Position numbers and translations under genes: made by a program. This document shows positions 27,827-35,490 of a stretch of DNA of 64,000 bases, piece after piece. Source of the stretch: Verrucomicrobiota bacterium. Its GTDB lineage: Bacteria > Verrucomicrobiota > Verrucomicrobiia > Chthoniobacterales > SZAS-18. Location: positions 87,674-151,673 of the forward strand of contig JAFEGM010000052.1 of assembly GCA_018240025.1 (NCBI GenBank). The letters are read 5' to 3'. Numbering within the stretch: the stretch's first letter is position 1; the number at the start of each line of letters is the position of its first letter. The notes below the pieces were generated by a model. The model searched no databases. It saw only the letters and a program-made list of their open reading frames with translations, and was not told the origin of the DNA.

Positions 27827-27862
27827 TCTCTCCGTCCGATTCCATCCCAACCAGTTCCCAAC

Positions 27863-28171
27863 ATGAGCAAGCACCGTTACGAAGCGCTCCTCGTCCTCGA
27901 TACGCAGGGCAAGGAGGACACCGTCAAAGACACCATCGAGCGCCTCGAGAAGGAGTTCGTCAAAGAAGGTGCCGTCATCGAGCACATCCAGAAGATGGAC
28001 AAGCGCCCGTTCAGCTACGTGGCCGGCAAGCTCGATTCCGGCTACTACGTGAACTACGTCTTCCAGGCTCCGGTCGGGACGATCGAGAAGCTGCGCGCCA
28101 AGTTCAATCTCGACGACTCGGTCTACCGTCAGAGCTACGCCCGCCTCAAGGAAAAGGCGGCTGCCAAATAA
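27863..28171 (+). CDS. rpsF: 30S ribosomal protein S6
   Basis: 102 aa, a normal S6 size. Motifs YEALLVLDTQGKEDTV, KRPFSYVAGKLDSGYYVNYVFQAP and LDDSVYRQSYARL match the S6 ferredoxin-like fold. The leader TCCCAAC before the ATG lacks a Shine-Dalgarno sequence. A strong terminator-like hairpin follows the stop, so part of the transcripts may end before ssb. rpsR and rplI, which usually follow, are absent from this window. Confidence 0.93.
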   Translation: MSKHRYEALLVLDTQGKEDTVKDTIERLEKEFVKEGAVIEHIQKMDKRPFSYVAGKLDSGYYVNYVFQAPVGTIEKLRAKFNLDDSVYRQSYARLKEKAAAK

Positions 28172-28193
28172 GAAATTTCTATTTGTATTTCTA

Positions 28194-28227
28194 CCCGCCC
28201 CGCTCTAAGGAGTCGGGCGGGCTTTTC
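28194..28227 (+). terminator. Intrinsic terminator or attenuator between rpsF and ssb
   Basis: CCCGCCCCG (28194-28202) pairs with CGGGCGGG (28214-28221) with one bulged base, loop about CTCTAAGGAGT, followed by CTTTTCGTTT. This is a G+C-rich stem with a U-tract 22 bp after the rpsF stop. Confidence 0.7.
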
Positions 28228-28312
28228 GTTTCGCGGCCCGGCGCAAAATCCGCTCGACGGACCCGCCGGCGCGGCTTAACGGCCCGTTTCCTCCTGCACC
28301 CCCACACGAACT

Positions 28313-28798
28313 ATGGCCAATCTGAACAAAGTCATGCTGATCGGGAATCTGACCCGCGATCCCGAGATCAAGTACACGCCCAAGGGCACCGCGGTGGCGG
28401 ACATCGCCATCGCCGTCAACCGCACCTACACGGGCCCGGACGGCCAGAAGAAGGAGGAAGTCACGTACATTGACGTGGTGCTGTGGGAACGCCTGGCCGA
28501 ACTCGCCGGCGAGTATTTGAAGAAAGGCCGCCCGGTCTTCATCGAGGGCCGTCTGCAGATGGACACCTGGGACGACAAGGCCACCGGCCAGAAGCGCAGC
28601 AAGCTGCGCGTGCGCGGTGAGATCATGCAGTTCCTCGGCAGCCGCGACGGCGGCGGCGGCGCCCCGTCCAGCCACGACGACGAGGAAGGCGGCGGAGGCT
28701 ACACCCGCCAGGCACCTTCCCCGCGCCCCGCGCCCCGTCCTGCCCAACGCCCCCAGCAGCAGCCGCAGCACGACGACGGCGACGACATCCCGTTTTGA
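28313..28798 (+). CDS. ssb: Single-stranded DNA-binding protein
   Basis: 161 aa. The OB-fold (residues 1-112) starts NLNKVMLIGNLTRDPEIKYT and includes VTYIDVVLWERLAELAGEYL and RPVFIEGRLQMDTWDD. A Gly/Pro/Gln-rich disordered tail follows, ending in DDGDDIPF, the acidic tip that binds repair and replication partners, including RecQ in E. coli. It is probably a homotetramer. The TGA stop sits in the left arm of a perfect 9-bp hairpin (28797-28817). Confidence 0.95.
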   Translation: MANLNKVMLIGNLTRDPEIKYTPKGTAVADIAIAVNRTYTGPDGQKKEEVTYIDVVLWERLAELAGEYLKKGRPVFIEGRLQMDTWDDKATGQKRSKLRVRGEIMQFLGSRDGGGGAPSSHDDEEGGGGYTRQAPSPRPAPRPAQRPQQQPQHDDGDDIPF

Positions 28799-28817
28799 CC
28801 GAGCTGGAAGCTCGGTC
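28797..28817. terminator. Perfect 9-bp hairpin overlapping the ssb stop codon
   Basis: GACCGAGCT (28797-28805), GGA, AGCTCGGTC (28809-28817). The TGA stop is at 28796-28798. No T-run follows; it forms the outer left edge of the larger inverted repeat at 28817-28942. Confidence 0.5.
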
Positions 28818-28942
28818 ATAGGCAATAGGGGATAGGCAATAGGCGATAGTTGTTCGGCCAACGCGGTGCCCTATTGCCTATTTCGCTATTGTTCGACGGA
28901 CGCGTGCCCTATCGCCTATTTCGCTATTGCCTATTGCCTATG
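28817..28942. repeat. Long imperfect inverted repeat made of ATAGGCA-like heptamers
   Basis: The left arm (28817-28849) consists of ATAGGCA, ATAGGGG, ATAGGCA, ATAGGCG units. The right arm (28909-28942) is its near-complementary copy, and a third related block (about 28869-28891) lies in the loop. Folded RNA would make a stem of about 33 bp from either strand. It sits between the convergent ssb and beta-helix genes and is a plausible two-way terminator. Confidence 0.6.
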
Positions 28943-28966
28943 CCGAGCCTCAGCGAGGCAGCGAGG

Positions 28967-31945
28967 CTATAGCCCGCGTACGCGATAGAAGCGCTTCGGC
29001 GGCGCGGGGGACTGGGTCACGTTGAAGGTGAAGGCGCCGTTGGCATCGGCCGTGGCGGTCACCGGCTGCGAGTTGATGTCCAGCACCGGCTGGAAGGCCA
29101 CGGTCAGGCCGTCGGTGTACTCGAGCGCGTAGGTCAGGCCGGGCACGCCGCTGTGGGTGACGGTGAAGGTGCCGCCGCCGCTGCCGAGGTTGATGGCGGT
29201 CGCGCGCGGCGGGAAGGCCGGGGCCTGCACGGTCACGTTGACCAGGCCCGAGGCTGTCAGGCCGGAGCTGTTCTGCACCGTGTAGCTGAAGACGTCGGCC
29301 CCGGTGAAATGCGGCGAGGGCGGCGTGTAGTCGGCGCTGTTCGCGCTCAGACTGACCGTGCCGCCCTGGTTCGAAACGGTGCCGGTCGCGATGACCGTGA
29401 GCGGGAGGCTGTTCGGATCCGAGCAGGCCGCGAGGATGGCCGACTTGGCGACGGCCAGCGTGAAGCCCTGCGAGGAGGTGACGTTGAGGGTGCCGGCCAC
29501 CGGATTGCCTGTCCCGGGCGCGAGGAAGACGCCCGCATCGGCGCCGATGTCGGTGGGCGTGAAGGCGGCCCGTGACTGGCCGTCGAAGTCGTCGGTCACG
29601 GCCGCCACCGCCAGGCCGGCGCCCTCGGCTGGCGTGGCCAGCGTGGCGCTGAGGTGCAGGTCGACCGTGGCCAGGGTGCCGTCGGGCTGGCGGTAGCGCG
29701 GATCGCCCTCGATCGAGTGCGCGTCGCCGCCGGTGGCGGTGCGCCAGGCGGCGAGGTTGGCGTGCGTGACCGCGTTGATCTGCCCGAACGTCCCGCCCGT
29801 CCCGCTGACGCGGAAGATGTTGTAGTCGCTGGTCAGCCCGGCGACCTGCTCAAGGCGAATCGCGAAGTGCAGGCCCGTGCCGGTGCCGTTGCTGCGAGCA
29901 TTGACGAAGATGTTGTTCTGCAGCGTGCGCGGATTGCTGGCTTCGTCGCTGAGGAAGGCGGCCGTGTTGGCGCTGTCGGTCACGCCGGTGCCGCCGATGT
30001 AGACGCTGTTGTGGTAGAATCGGTCGCCCGTCGTGCCGGTGCCCTGCCAGATCCCGCGGATGCTGGGGCCCGGCGTATTGCTGCCGCCCGCGGGATTGAG
30101 GCCGAGGCGGATCATGTTGTTGGCGTAGAGGCCGGTGCCGCCAGCGATGAGGATGCCCGACATCACGCCTCCGGCCTGCATGGTGGCGAACGAGTGGATG
30201 AAGTTGCGATCGACCGTGTGCGTGCCGCTGCCGCTGATGATGGAGATGCCGTTGAGGCGCGTGCTGCTGGTCGTGCCGTCGAGGGCCAGGCTGTGGATGA
30301 CGTTCTGGCCGATGCGGTTGGCCCCGGCATTGCCGCGGAAGAGGATGCCCGTGACGGTGGTGATGCCGGTGGAGGACGGGTTGTAGAGATTGAAGATCGT
30401 GTTCTGCGTGATGGTGTGGGCGTTGGCGGCCGAGTCGACCCAGATGCCGACGCACGAGGCGGAGGTAGTCAGACCCGTCCCGCTGGCCGTCAGATTCTGG
30501 ATCGTGTTGCCCGTGAAGATCGCCGCCGTGTCGCTGGCGAGGCCCCAGGCCTGACTGCCCGGCGAGCCCGAGATGTTGTTCAGCGGCGCGGCAGCGGTGC
30601 CGATGATGTTCGAAGTCGCGCGGAAGACGACGCCGGAGGTCGTGGAGGCCATCCGCATGCCGGCCACCAGATTGGTCGTGGTGTTGTTGCTGGGCACCGT
30701 CAGCTCCAGCCCGGCGATCGTGTTGCCGCTGGCGCGGAATTCCTGCGTCGCGTTGTTGGAGTAGATGCCGTACATCGCCGTGCCGTTCACGTTGGTGGTG
30801 CTGAAGGCGAGCGACGCCGCGATGTTGGACGCGCCGATGGTATTGCTGGTCACGTCGACATTGCCGGGATTGAGCCGGATGCCGGTGAACGGACTGGCGA
30901 TGCCCGAGCCGGAGGAGTTCACGCCGGTCAGGCTGATGGCCGAGATGCGGTTGTTCGCGATCGTGCTGAGTGCACCGGCGGGATCGCCGGCGAACTCGAT
31001 GGCGACGAACTTGCCGGTCGCGCCGGTCATGGTGTAGCTGCCGACCTCGAAGCGATTGCTGAAGCCGATGACGTTGTTGGTGATCGTGTAGCCGGCCGCC
31101 TCGGGCGAGCTGATGAAAATGGCGTAGTGCGTCAGGATGCTGGCGCTGGCGAAGGTGCGGGTGCCCGTCTGGAAGAAGCGGTTGCCATCGATGACCCAGT
31201 CCTTCGAACCGATACCGGCGAAGATCATGGCGCTCGATTCCGTGGAGCGGAAGCAGTCGTAGAACAGGTTGTTCTGGATGCGGATGTTGCTGTTCGCGTT
31301 TTCGGGCGTGTCGGTCGACCCCTGGCTCTGGATGTGCTTGGTCGTGAGGCTGGACCCCGCCGGGCCGAACTCGCAGTTCGAGACGACGTGGTTGTCGTTG
31401 TTGCCCGTCGAGTAGAGCAGGGTGCCGCCGAAGGTCCCGAGTGGACCCTGGAAGGTGCTGCGCAGGGTGCAGTTGGTGATGGTCGAGCCGACGGAGCCGC
31501 CCTCGAAGCGGATCGCCGCCGTGCCCGCATTGACCGACTGACTCGTGTTTTGGATGATGAGCGAGTCGGAGCCGTTGTTGAGCCCGTCGATCGTGATGTT
31601 GGCCGCGCCATTGAAGCGCAGCAGCGCATTGCCGCTGATCGAGCCGGTGAGGGTCCGCGCCGCGCCGCCGGAGGGGCGGATGGTGATCGAAGTGTAAGGC
31701 GCGCCCGCGTTGGCCGCGTTCAGAATGGCCACATTGTTGTCGGTGATGTTGGCCGTGATGTTCAGGACCACATCGCCCGAGTGCGTGCCCGCGTTAATGG
31801 CCACGAAGGCGAGGCGCAGGTTGGCGTAGGTCCCGGTCGGCGTGCCGCCGGTGGCCGTGAGGCTGACCTGCGCGCCGGCCGTTCCGGCGAAGGCGCAAAG
31901 ACCGAAGGCAAGAGCGAGGCGAAGGCGTTGGGGGCGCGACAGCAT
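28967..31945 (-). CDS. Secreted right-handed beta-helix protein
   Basis: 992 aa from the ATG at 31945, chosen because it gives a clean signal peptide (MLSRPQRLRLALAFGLCAFA, cleavage after GTAGA). Two ATGs at 31993 and 32002 would add 16-19 residues. The mature protein up to about residue 760 is a parallel beta-helix with N-rich coils such as ITNCTLRS, ITNNVIGFSN, VTSNTIGAS and LQNNIFVNA, like pectate lyase or NosD-type proteins, and a region with YRQPDGTLATVDLHLSA...DIGADAG typical of bacterial adhesive/secreted forms. A cadherin/Ig-like domain follows (FTGADVFSYTVQNSSG), then a C-terminal domain ending PKRFYRVRGL, common at the ends of verrucomicrobial secreted proteins. No catalytic residues can be pointed to. 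Confidence 0.75.
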   Translation of the reverse strand: MLSRPQRLRLALAFGLCAFAGTAGAQVSLTATGGTPTGTYANLRLAFVAINAGTHSGDVVLNITANITDNNVAILNAANAGAPYTSITIRPSGGAARTLTGSISGNALLRFNGAANITIDGLNNGSDSLIIQNTSQSVNAGTAAIRFEGGSVGSTITNCTLRSTFQGPLGTFGGTLLYSTGNNDNHVVSNCEFGPAGSSLTTKHIQSQGSTDTPENANSNIRIQNNLFYDCFRSTESSAMIFAGIGSKDWVIDGNRFFQTGTRTFASASILTHYAIFISSPEAAGYTITNNVIGFSNRFEVGSYTMTGATGKFVAIEFAGDPAGALSTIANNRISAISLTGVNSSGSGIASPFTGIRLNPGNVDVTSNTIGASNIAASLAFSTTNVNGTAMYGIYSNNATQEFRASGNTIAGLELTVPSNNTTTNLVAGMRMASTTSGVVFRATSNIIGTAAAPLNNISGSPGSQAWGLASDTAAIFTGNTIQNLTASGTGLTTSASCVGIWVDSAANAHTITQNTIFNLYNPSSTGITTVTGILFRGNAGANRIGQNVIHSLALDGTTSSTRLNGISIISGSGTHTVDRNFIHSFATMQAGGVMSGILIAGGTGLYANNMIRLGLNPAGGSNTPGPSIRGIWQGTGTTGDRFYHNSVYIGGTGVTDSANTAAFLSDEASNPRTLQNNIFVNARSNGTGTGLHFAIRLEQVAGLTSDYNIFRVSGTGGTFGQINAVTHANLAAWRTATGGDAHSIEGDPRYRQPDGTLATVDLHLSATLATPAEGAGLAVAAVTDDFDGQSRAAFTPTDIGADAGVFLAPGTGNPVAGTLNVTSSQGFTLAVAKSAILAACSDPNSLPLTVIATGTVSNQGGTVSLSANSADYTPPSPHFTGADVFSYTVQNSSGLTASGLVNVTVQAPAFPPRATAINLGSGGGTFTVTHSGVPGLTYALEYTDGLTVAFQPVLDINSQPVTATADANGAFTFNVTQSPAPPKRFYRVRGL

Positions 31946-32555
31946 GGGTCCAAAAGGCCGAAGTGGGAGCACGGGGTCAATGCTCGGGCGCATGACTTTC
32001 ATGCGACATGTCGGCGGAATGGGCGACAGATCCGAGGAGTTGCGTCCGTCGGACCGTTCGCCTCGCCGGCACGGCCCTGGCCGCGGCCACGACAAATCCA
32101 GATGGGGGTCACAGCCGCCCATTTCGTCGGGAAAAGTCTCGCTACGACCCACGTTTCTACCCCGACTAGCGATGCCGTATCACTACAGGTATTGCGTAAG
32201 TGCCGACCTGTTCGGTCTGGTCAATATACTACCTTCGAAACGATGCATTTGTGCAATTCTGAAGGGGCAGATATGACCGTCCAAACACTGGCGGGAGAGC
32301 TTACCTTAGAGCGTTCGGAGCGTGCCACGTGCGATTCGGTCATGACCATTACGATGCAACGCGCAGGGTATACGTTCAGAGCGCGTCGTAGCATTGGAGC
32401 GAAGCCGGCTTGCCGATCGGTGTGCAGTTCGCCGGAAGGTTTGGCGGCGGGGCCACGCTCCTCCGGCTGGCTGGGCGCTGGAGCACGCGCAGCCGTAGTT
32501 TGGCGGGTGCCAACTTGATCCCCCAGAGCCGGCAACCAATCACTTGCGTTTATTC
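31946..32555. other. 610-bp region without a convincing gene
   Basis: This gap separates two divergent secreted-protein genes. From about 32130 to 32400 the base composition is visibly more A+T-rich than the neighbours. An open frame of 92 codons from the ATG at 32242 to 32518 exists, but it has no family resemblance, an irregular composition and no Shine-Dalgarno sequence, and an equally long frame opens on the other strand. The region may hold the remains of a decayed gene plus the two promoters. Confidence 0.4.
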
Positions 32556-34076
32556 ATGTCTATCTATCAGTTGGCAATGCGCAGCTGGCCCGTTGCCTTT
32601 TCCCTTCTCCTCTCTGCACCCCTCGCCGCGTTGGAGTTCATTGAAAGCAATTTCGACAAGCTCAAACCGTCCGAGCAGGTGGACGTGGCCTCGTATTTCG
32701 GCGACTTGGCAACCCTTCGGAAGCTGCTGGCAAACCCTCGTCCGGACGCCGATCCCTATCTTCCGGAGCCAAATCTCGGCCTGATCATTCTGCGCAGCGC
32801 CGTCGCGGGGCGGCAGTTCCAGGTGGTCCGCGTCCTGGCTGGGCGGCCCGAACTCTTCACCCCGGCCTACATGGACAGTGAGCACCTGGCGGCGCTCTTC
32901 CAGCGCGCTCTGAGCCTGAGCGAATTCGACCTCCTCGTCGCGGCCATCCCGAACTTCGGGACTGCGTATGCGCGGGATTGCTTCCGGGCTTCCATAGGCT
33001 CGGGCAATCTGACCGTCGCGCGCCACTTCAAGGACCGAAAGATCGCCCTCGGCTCGCTCACCGAGCTGCTTTGCGCCGCCGCGTTTCAGCGCAAGGAACC
33101 GATGGTTCGGCTGCTGCTGGAGATGGGGGCCAATCCTTACGAGATCGAGCCTGGCCTGCGCGAGAGCGCGGTGACCATGGCGCAGAAACTCCAATCCGCG
33201 CAGCTGCTGGAATGGCTGGACCGCGACCGCCGCTTCGAACAGGAGCGCAAGCGCTTCCTGGCCGAGGCGCGGCAGATCGCACCGACGAACGTCCCCGGTC
33301 TGTGGAGCGTGCCGGGGGCGAGCGGCTTCCAGGCCTGTTCGATCCGATTCTTCACGGATGGAACAGGACTGATCGCGTCGGGGGCGGTGGCGCCGCTCAT
33401 TTGGCGCGAGAAGGATGGACGCATCGAGGGGCGTCTGGTGGCCTTCGCGGACATGAAGGACTCGCAGCAGTTCGAACTGGAGCAGGTGGGCGACAAGCTG
33501 CGCTCCGTCGTCGGACTGGGCGGCTCGGGATCGAATGCCGACTTGTTTGCCCGCGTGGAACCGAAGAATCGAGTGCCCGAGGGCAACGCTCCCTTGCACC
33601 TGCGGCTGGAGGCCGTCTATCTCAACGCCGATGCCATCTGGCTGCAGGCCAGTGGCCGGCACGGCCGCCTGCCGCTGGCGACATTGCTGGCAGGCCCAAA
33701 ACCGGTCAGCGAACCGGGATCGGATGGACCCCAGTTCTTTCGTCCGGAGTTCGACTCAACCAATACTTTTAGCTGGGCCCAGATGAAGCCGGGACCCATT
33801 CCGCAGGAGATCCGGGACAGGGGCATCGCCGTCGCGCTGACCACGACTTTCGCGAGTCCAGAATACCGCCAAGACGGCCAACTAGGTCTGGACCACCAGA
33901 CTATCGCCACCTTGCCGCCGGGCGCTCGGGCCGCTCTCTTCAATGGCCATGCTCCCCTTGCGCAGCCGGAGCACGAAGGGCGCGTGATCGCCTTTCCAAT
34001 TCTCTGGGAGAAGAAATTTCCCCACGGACGCGACAACCTCCGAATCTACTTCCAATTCGAGCGGAGAGACGAGTGA
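32556..34076 (+). CDS. Exported protein with ankyrin-like N-terminal region
   Basis: 506 aa from the ATG at 32556; the preceding TTG at 32544 is less likely. A signal peptide is visible (SIYQLAMRSWPVAFSLLLSA, cleaved near APLAA-LEF). Residues 45-220 carry helical repeats of ankyrin-like type (DLATLRKLLANPRPDADPY, LLCAAAFQRKEPMVRLLLEMGANPYEIEPG). The C-terminal 280 residues form a mostly beta domain of no recognised family (GLWSVPGASGFQACSIRFFTDG). The function is unknown. It ends 67 bp before the toxin-like fragment and may mark the left boundary of an inserted block. Confidence 0.6.
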   Translation: MSIYQLAMRSWPVAFSLLLSAPLAALEFIESNFDKLKPSEQVDVASYFGDLATLRKLLANPRPDADPYLPEPNLGLIILRSAVAGRQFQVVRVLAGRPELFTPAYMDSEHLAALFQRALSLSEFDLLVAAIPNFGTAYARDCFRASIGSGNLTVARHFKDRKIALGSLTELLCAAAFQRKEPMVRLLLEMGANPYEIEPGLRESAVTMAQKLQSAQLLEWLDRDRRFEQERKRFLAEARQIAPTNVPGLWSVPGASGFQACSIRFFTDGTGLIASGAVAPLIWREKDGRIEGRLVAFADMKDSQQFELEQVGDKLRSVVGLGGSGSNADLFARVEPKNRVPEGNAPLHLRLEAVYLNADAIWLQASGRHGRLPLATLLAGPKPVSEPGSDGPQFFRPEFDSTNTFSWAQMKPGPIPQEIRDRGIAVALTTTFASPEYRQDGQLGLDHQTIATLPPGARAALFNGHAPLAQPEHEGRVIAFPILWEKKFPHGRDNLRIYFQFERRDE

Positions 34077-34099
34077 GTTGTGGGTCCAGGGGTCCACGC

Positions 34100-34140
34100 G
34101 GGTCCAGACAGAGGGGTCCAGACAGCACGGGTCCAGACAG
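34100..34140. repeat. Three tandem-like copies of GGGTCCAGACAG
   Basis: Exact 12-bp copies at 34100-34111, 34114-34125 and 34129-34140, with two shorter GGGTCCA units just before (34082 and 34090). They lie between the ankyrin-like gene and the toxin-like fragment. Confidence 0.7.
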
Positions 34141-34143
34141 AGG

Positions 34144-34326
34144 GATAGACCTTTTGTAAGCGATCGTGTGCTCGACGAAATCATTCAGCAAACCCACCGA
34201 GGGCCGGGAAATCACACTCGGCACAGCCAACCTTCGCAGCTTACGCCTGCTCAGCGAGCCAATGAAATCCGCGGGCACTACAGACAGCGCGGCTCTGAAG
34301 ACGTCTTACCCGGAGAAGGCATCTAA
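34144..34326 (+). pseudogene. Possible orphan toxin C-terminal fragment upstream of a SUKH gene
   Basis: An open frame runs to a TAA at 34324-34326, and this stop shares a base with the ATG of the SUKH gene (TAATG). It encodes about 60 residues, from DRPFVSDRVLDEIIQQTHRG to QRANEIRGHYRQRGSEDV, whose composition looks like real protein rather than random frame. The frame is open further upstream to 34078 but passes through the 12-bp repeats there, so the original N-terminus seems lost. The overlap and the partner gene suggest the tip of a polymorphic toxin left beside its immunity gene. No toxin family can be named. Confidence 0.35.
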
Positions 34327-34778
34327 TGACAAAGCAAGAAATCGAAGCAGCGCTTCAGGCGGTTTTGGAACCAGAGACGACACCGTTTGATGCCCCGTCA
34401 CCTTCAGAGTGGCAGGCATTGGAGTCCCGTTTCAGCACTACTTTGCCAACGGACTTCAAGCACTTCATCGAATTGATGAGCCGGTATTCTTTTCCCGGTG
34501 ACATCTACAACGTCCCCCAAGCGGCTGAGGCCAAGACAAACGGCAACGACACGATTGTGACGATCTACCAATCGGAGAAGGACCTTGGCGGTTGGCCGGA
34601 CTACCTGATTCCGTTTTATGGTATCGGGAACGGCGACTACTTCGCTCTCGATGCACGAGAGGGAGACAAATCGGCAGTCTACTTCAAGAGCCACACCGAC
34701 GGCACGGTTGCTCGCTATGCCGAATCGTTCGGAGCTTGGGTCAACAAGCTTCGCGAGTTCCTCAACGGCATTGACTAG
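34326..34778 (+). CDS. SUKH (SMI1/KNR4) family protein, probable immunity protein
   Basis: 150 aa. The SUKH fold is suggested by the opening EIEAALQAVLEP, the segment PSPSEWQALESRFSTTLPTDFKHFIELMSRY, and the later IPFYGIGNGDYFALDAREGDKSAVYFKSHTDG, with the family pattern of a Trp and acidic cluster. Bacterial SUKH proteins commonly neutralise toxins of contact-dependent or secretion-delivered systems. A strong Shine-Dalgarno sequence GGAGAAGG lies 6 nt upstream, unlike most genes here, and the base composition is clearly more A+T-rich than the surroundings. Both suggest acquisition by transfer. It overlaps the stop of the fragment upstream. Confidence 0.75.
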   Translation: MTKQEIEAALQAVLEPETTPFDAPSPSEWQALESRFSTTLPTDFKHFIELMSRYSFPGDIYNVPQAAEAKTNGNDTIVTIYQSEKDLGGWPDYLIPFYGIGNGDYFALDAREGDKSAVYFKSHTDGTVARYAESFGAWVNKLREFLNGID

Positions 34779-34820
34779 CGCAGTGCATCCGCAACCCCCG
34801 ATTCGTAGCGAAAAGCTCCG

Positions 34821-34909
34821 TGCCCCGCGTGGCTGGTATGGCAGCGGGGAGCGTCCAGCGCGCTTGTCGGGAGTGGTGTGGCCGCTGCCATACCTACGTG
34901 GCCGGGGCA
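34821..34909. repeat. Interrupted palindrome downstream of the SUKH gene
   Basis: Outer arms TGCCCCG (34821-34827) and CGGGGCA (34903-34909) and inner arms GGTATGGCAGCGG (34835-34847) and CCGCTGCCATACC (34882-34894) are perfect inverted matches, separated by a 34-nt centre. Folding would give a two-part stem with a bulged 7-8 nt region on each side. Confidence 0.6.
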
Positions 34910-34965
34910 CTCGTGGTGGCCTGGAAATGAAGCGACACCGGAGCGCTCAAGCCTAAGCTGCCGCC

Positions 34966-35484
34966 ATGAGCGCCCGACTCGAAGTCCGCCAGGCCGACCT
35001 CACGAAGCTCGAGGTCGATGCCATCGTGAACGCCGCCAACAGCGCGCTGCTCGGTGGCGGCGGTGTGGACGGCGCCATTCACCGCGCGGCGGGGCCGGAG
35101 CTGTTGGAGGAATGCCGGACCTTGCGCGGCTGCGCGACGGGCGAGGCGAAGATCACCCGGGGCTACCGACTCCCAGCCCGGCACGTCATCCACACGGTCG
35201 GCCCGATCTGGCGCGGCGGTGCGCAGCGCGAGCCGGAGTTGCTAGCAGCGTGCTATCGGAATTCGCTCGCGCTGGCCGGAGAGCATCGCCTGCGCTCCCT
35301 CGCGTTTCCGTGCATCAGCACCGGCGTGTATCGCTTCCCGCCGCCGCTCGCGGCCGAGATCGCGGTAGCCACCGTGCGGGCGGAAGTCGCCCAACTGCCG
35401 GAGCTCGAGCTGGTCGTCTTCTGCTGCTTCCTGCCGACCGATTACGAGCTCTATCAGCGCCTGCTGACGACGGACGCGGCCTGA
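34966..35484 (+). CDS. Macro-domain protein (ADP-ribose hydrolase / O-acetyl-ADP-ribose deacetylase type)
   Basis: 172 aa, a single macro domain of the YmdB/MacroD type. The ADP-ribose-binding segments are [27 protein letters not shown] (residues about 19-45) and the phosphate loop [15 protein letters not shown]. The [10 protein letters not shown] loop with the conserved Asn-Ala-Ala-Asn and Asp are those used by MacroD-type enzymes to remove mono-ADP-ribose from acidic residues or to deacetylate O-acetyl-ADP-ribose. Its stop lies 6 bp from the stop of recQ, which is on the other strand. With the two genes at 37775 and 38686 it is one of three ADP-ribose-handling families in 5 kb. Confidence 0.88.
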   Translation: MSARLEVRQADLTKLEVDAIVNAANSALLGGGGVDGAIHRAAGPELLEECRTLRGCATGEAKITRGYRLPARHVIHTVGPIWRGGAQREPELLAACYRNSLALAGEHRLRSLAFPCISTGVYRFPPPLAAEIAVATVRAEVAQLPELELVVFCCFLPTDYELYQRLLTTDAA

Positions 35485-35490
35485 GCCAGA

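Noticed and set aside
29654..32518. 954-codon open frame on the plus strand
   Set aside because: Antisense to the beta-helix protein; the translation is rich in R, D, A and G without structure, unlike the secreted protein on the other strand.
32242..32518. 92-codon frame as a small gene
   Set aside because: No Shine-Dalgarno sequence, irregular composition, and an equally long frame on the other strand; no family recognised.
34779..34965. Integron attC site after the SUKH gene
   Set aside because: The palindrome is of the right size but no GTTRRRY or RYYYAAC core sites are found at its ends.
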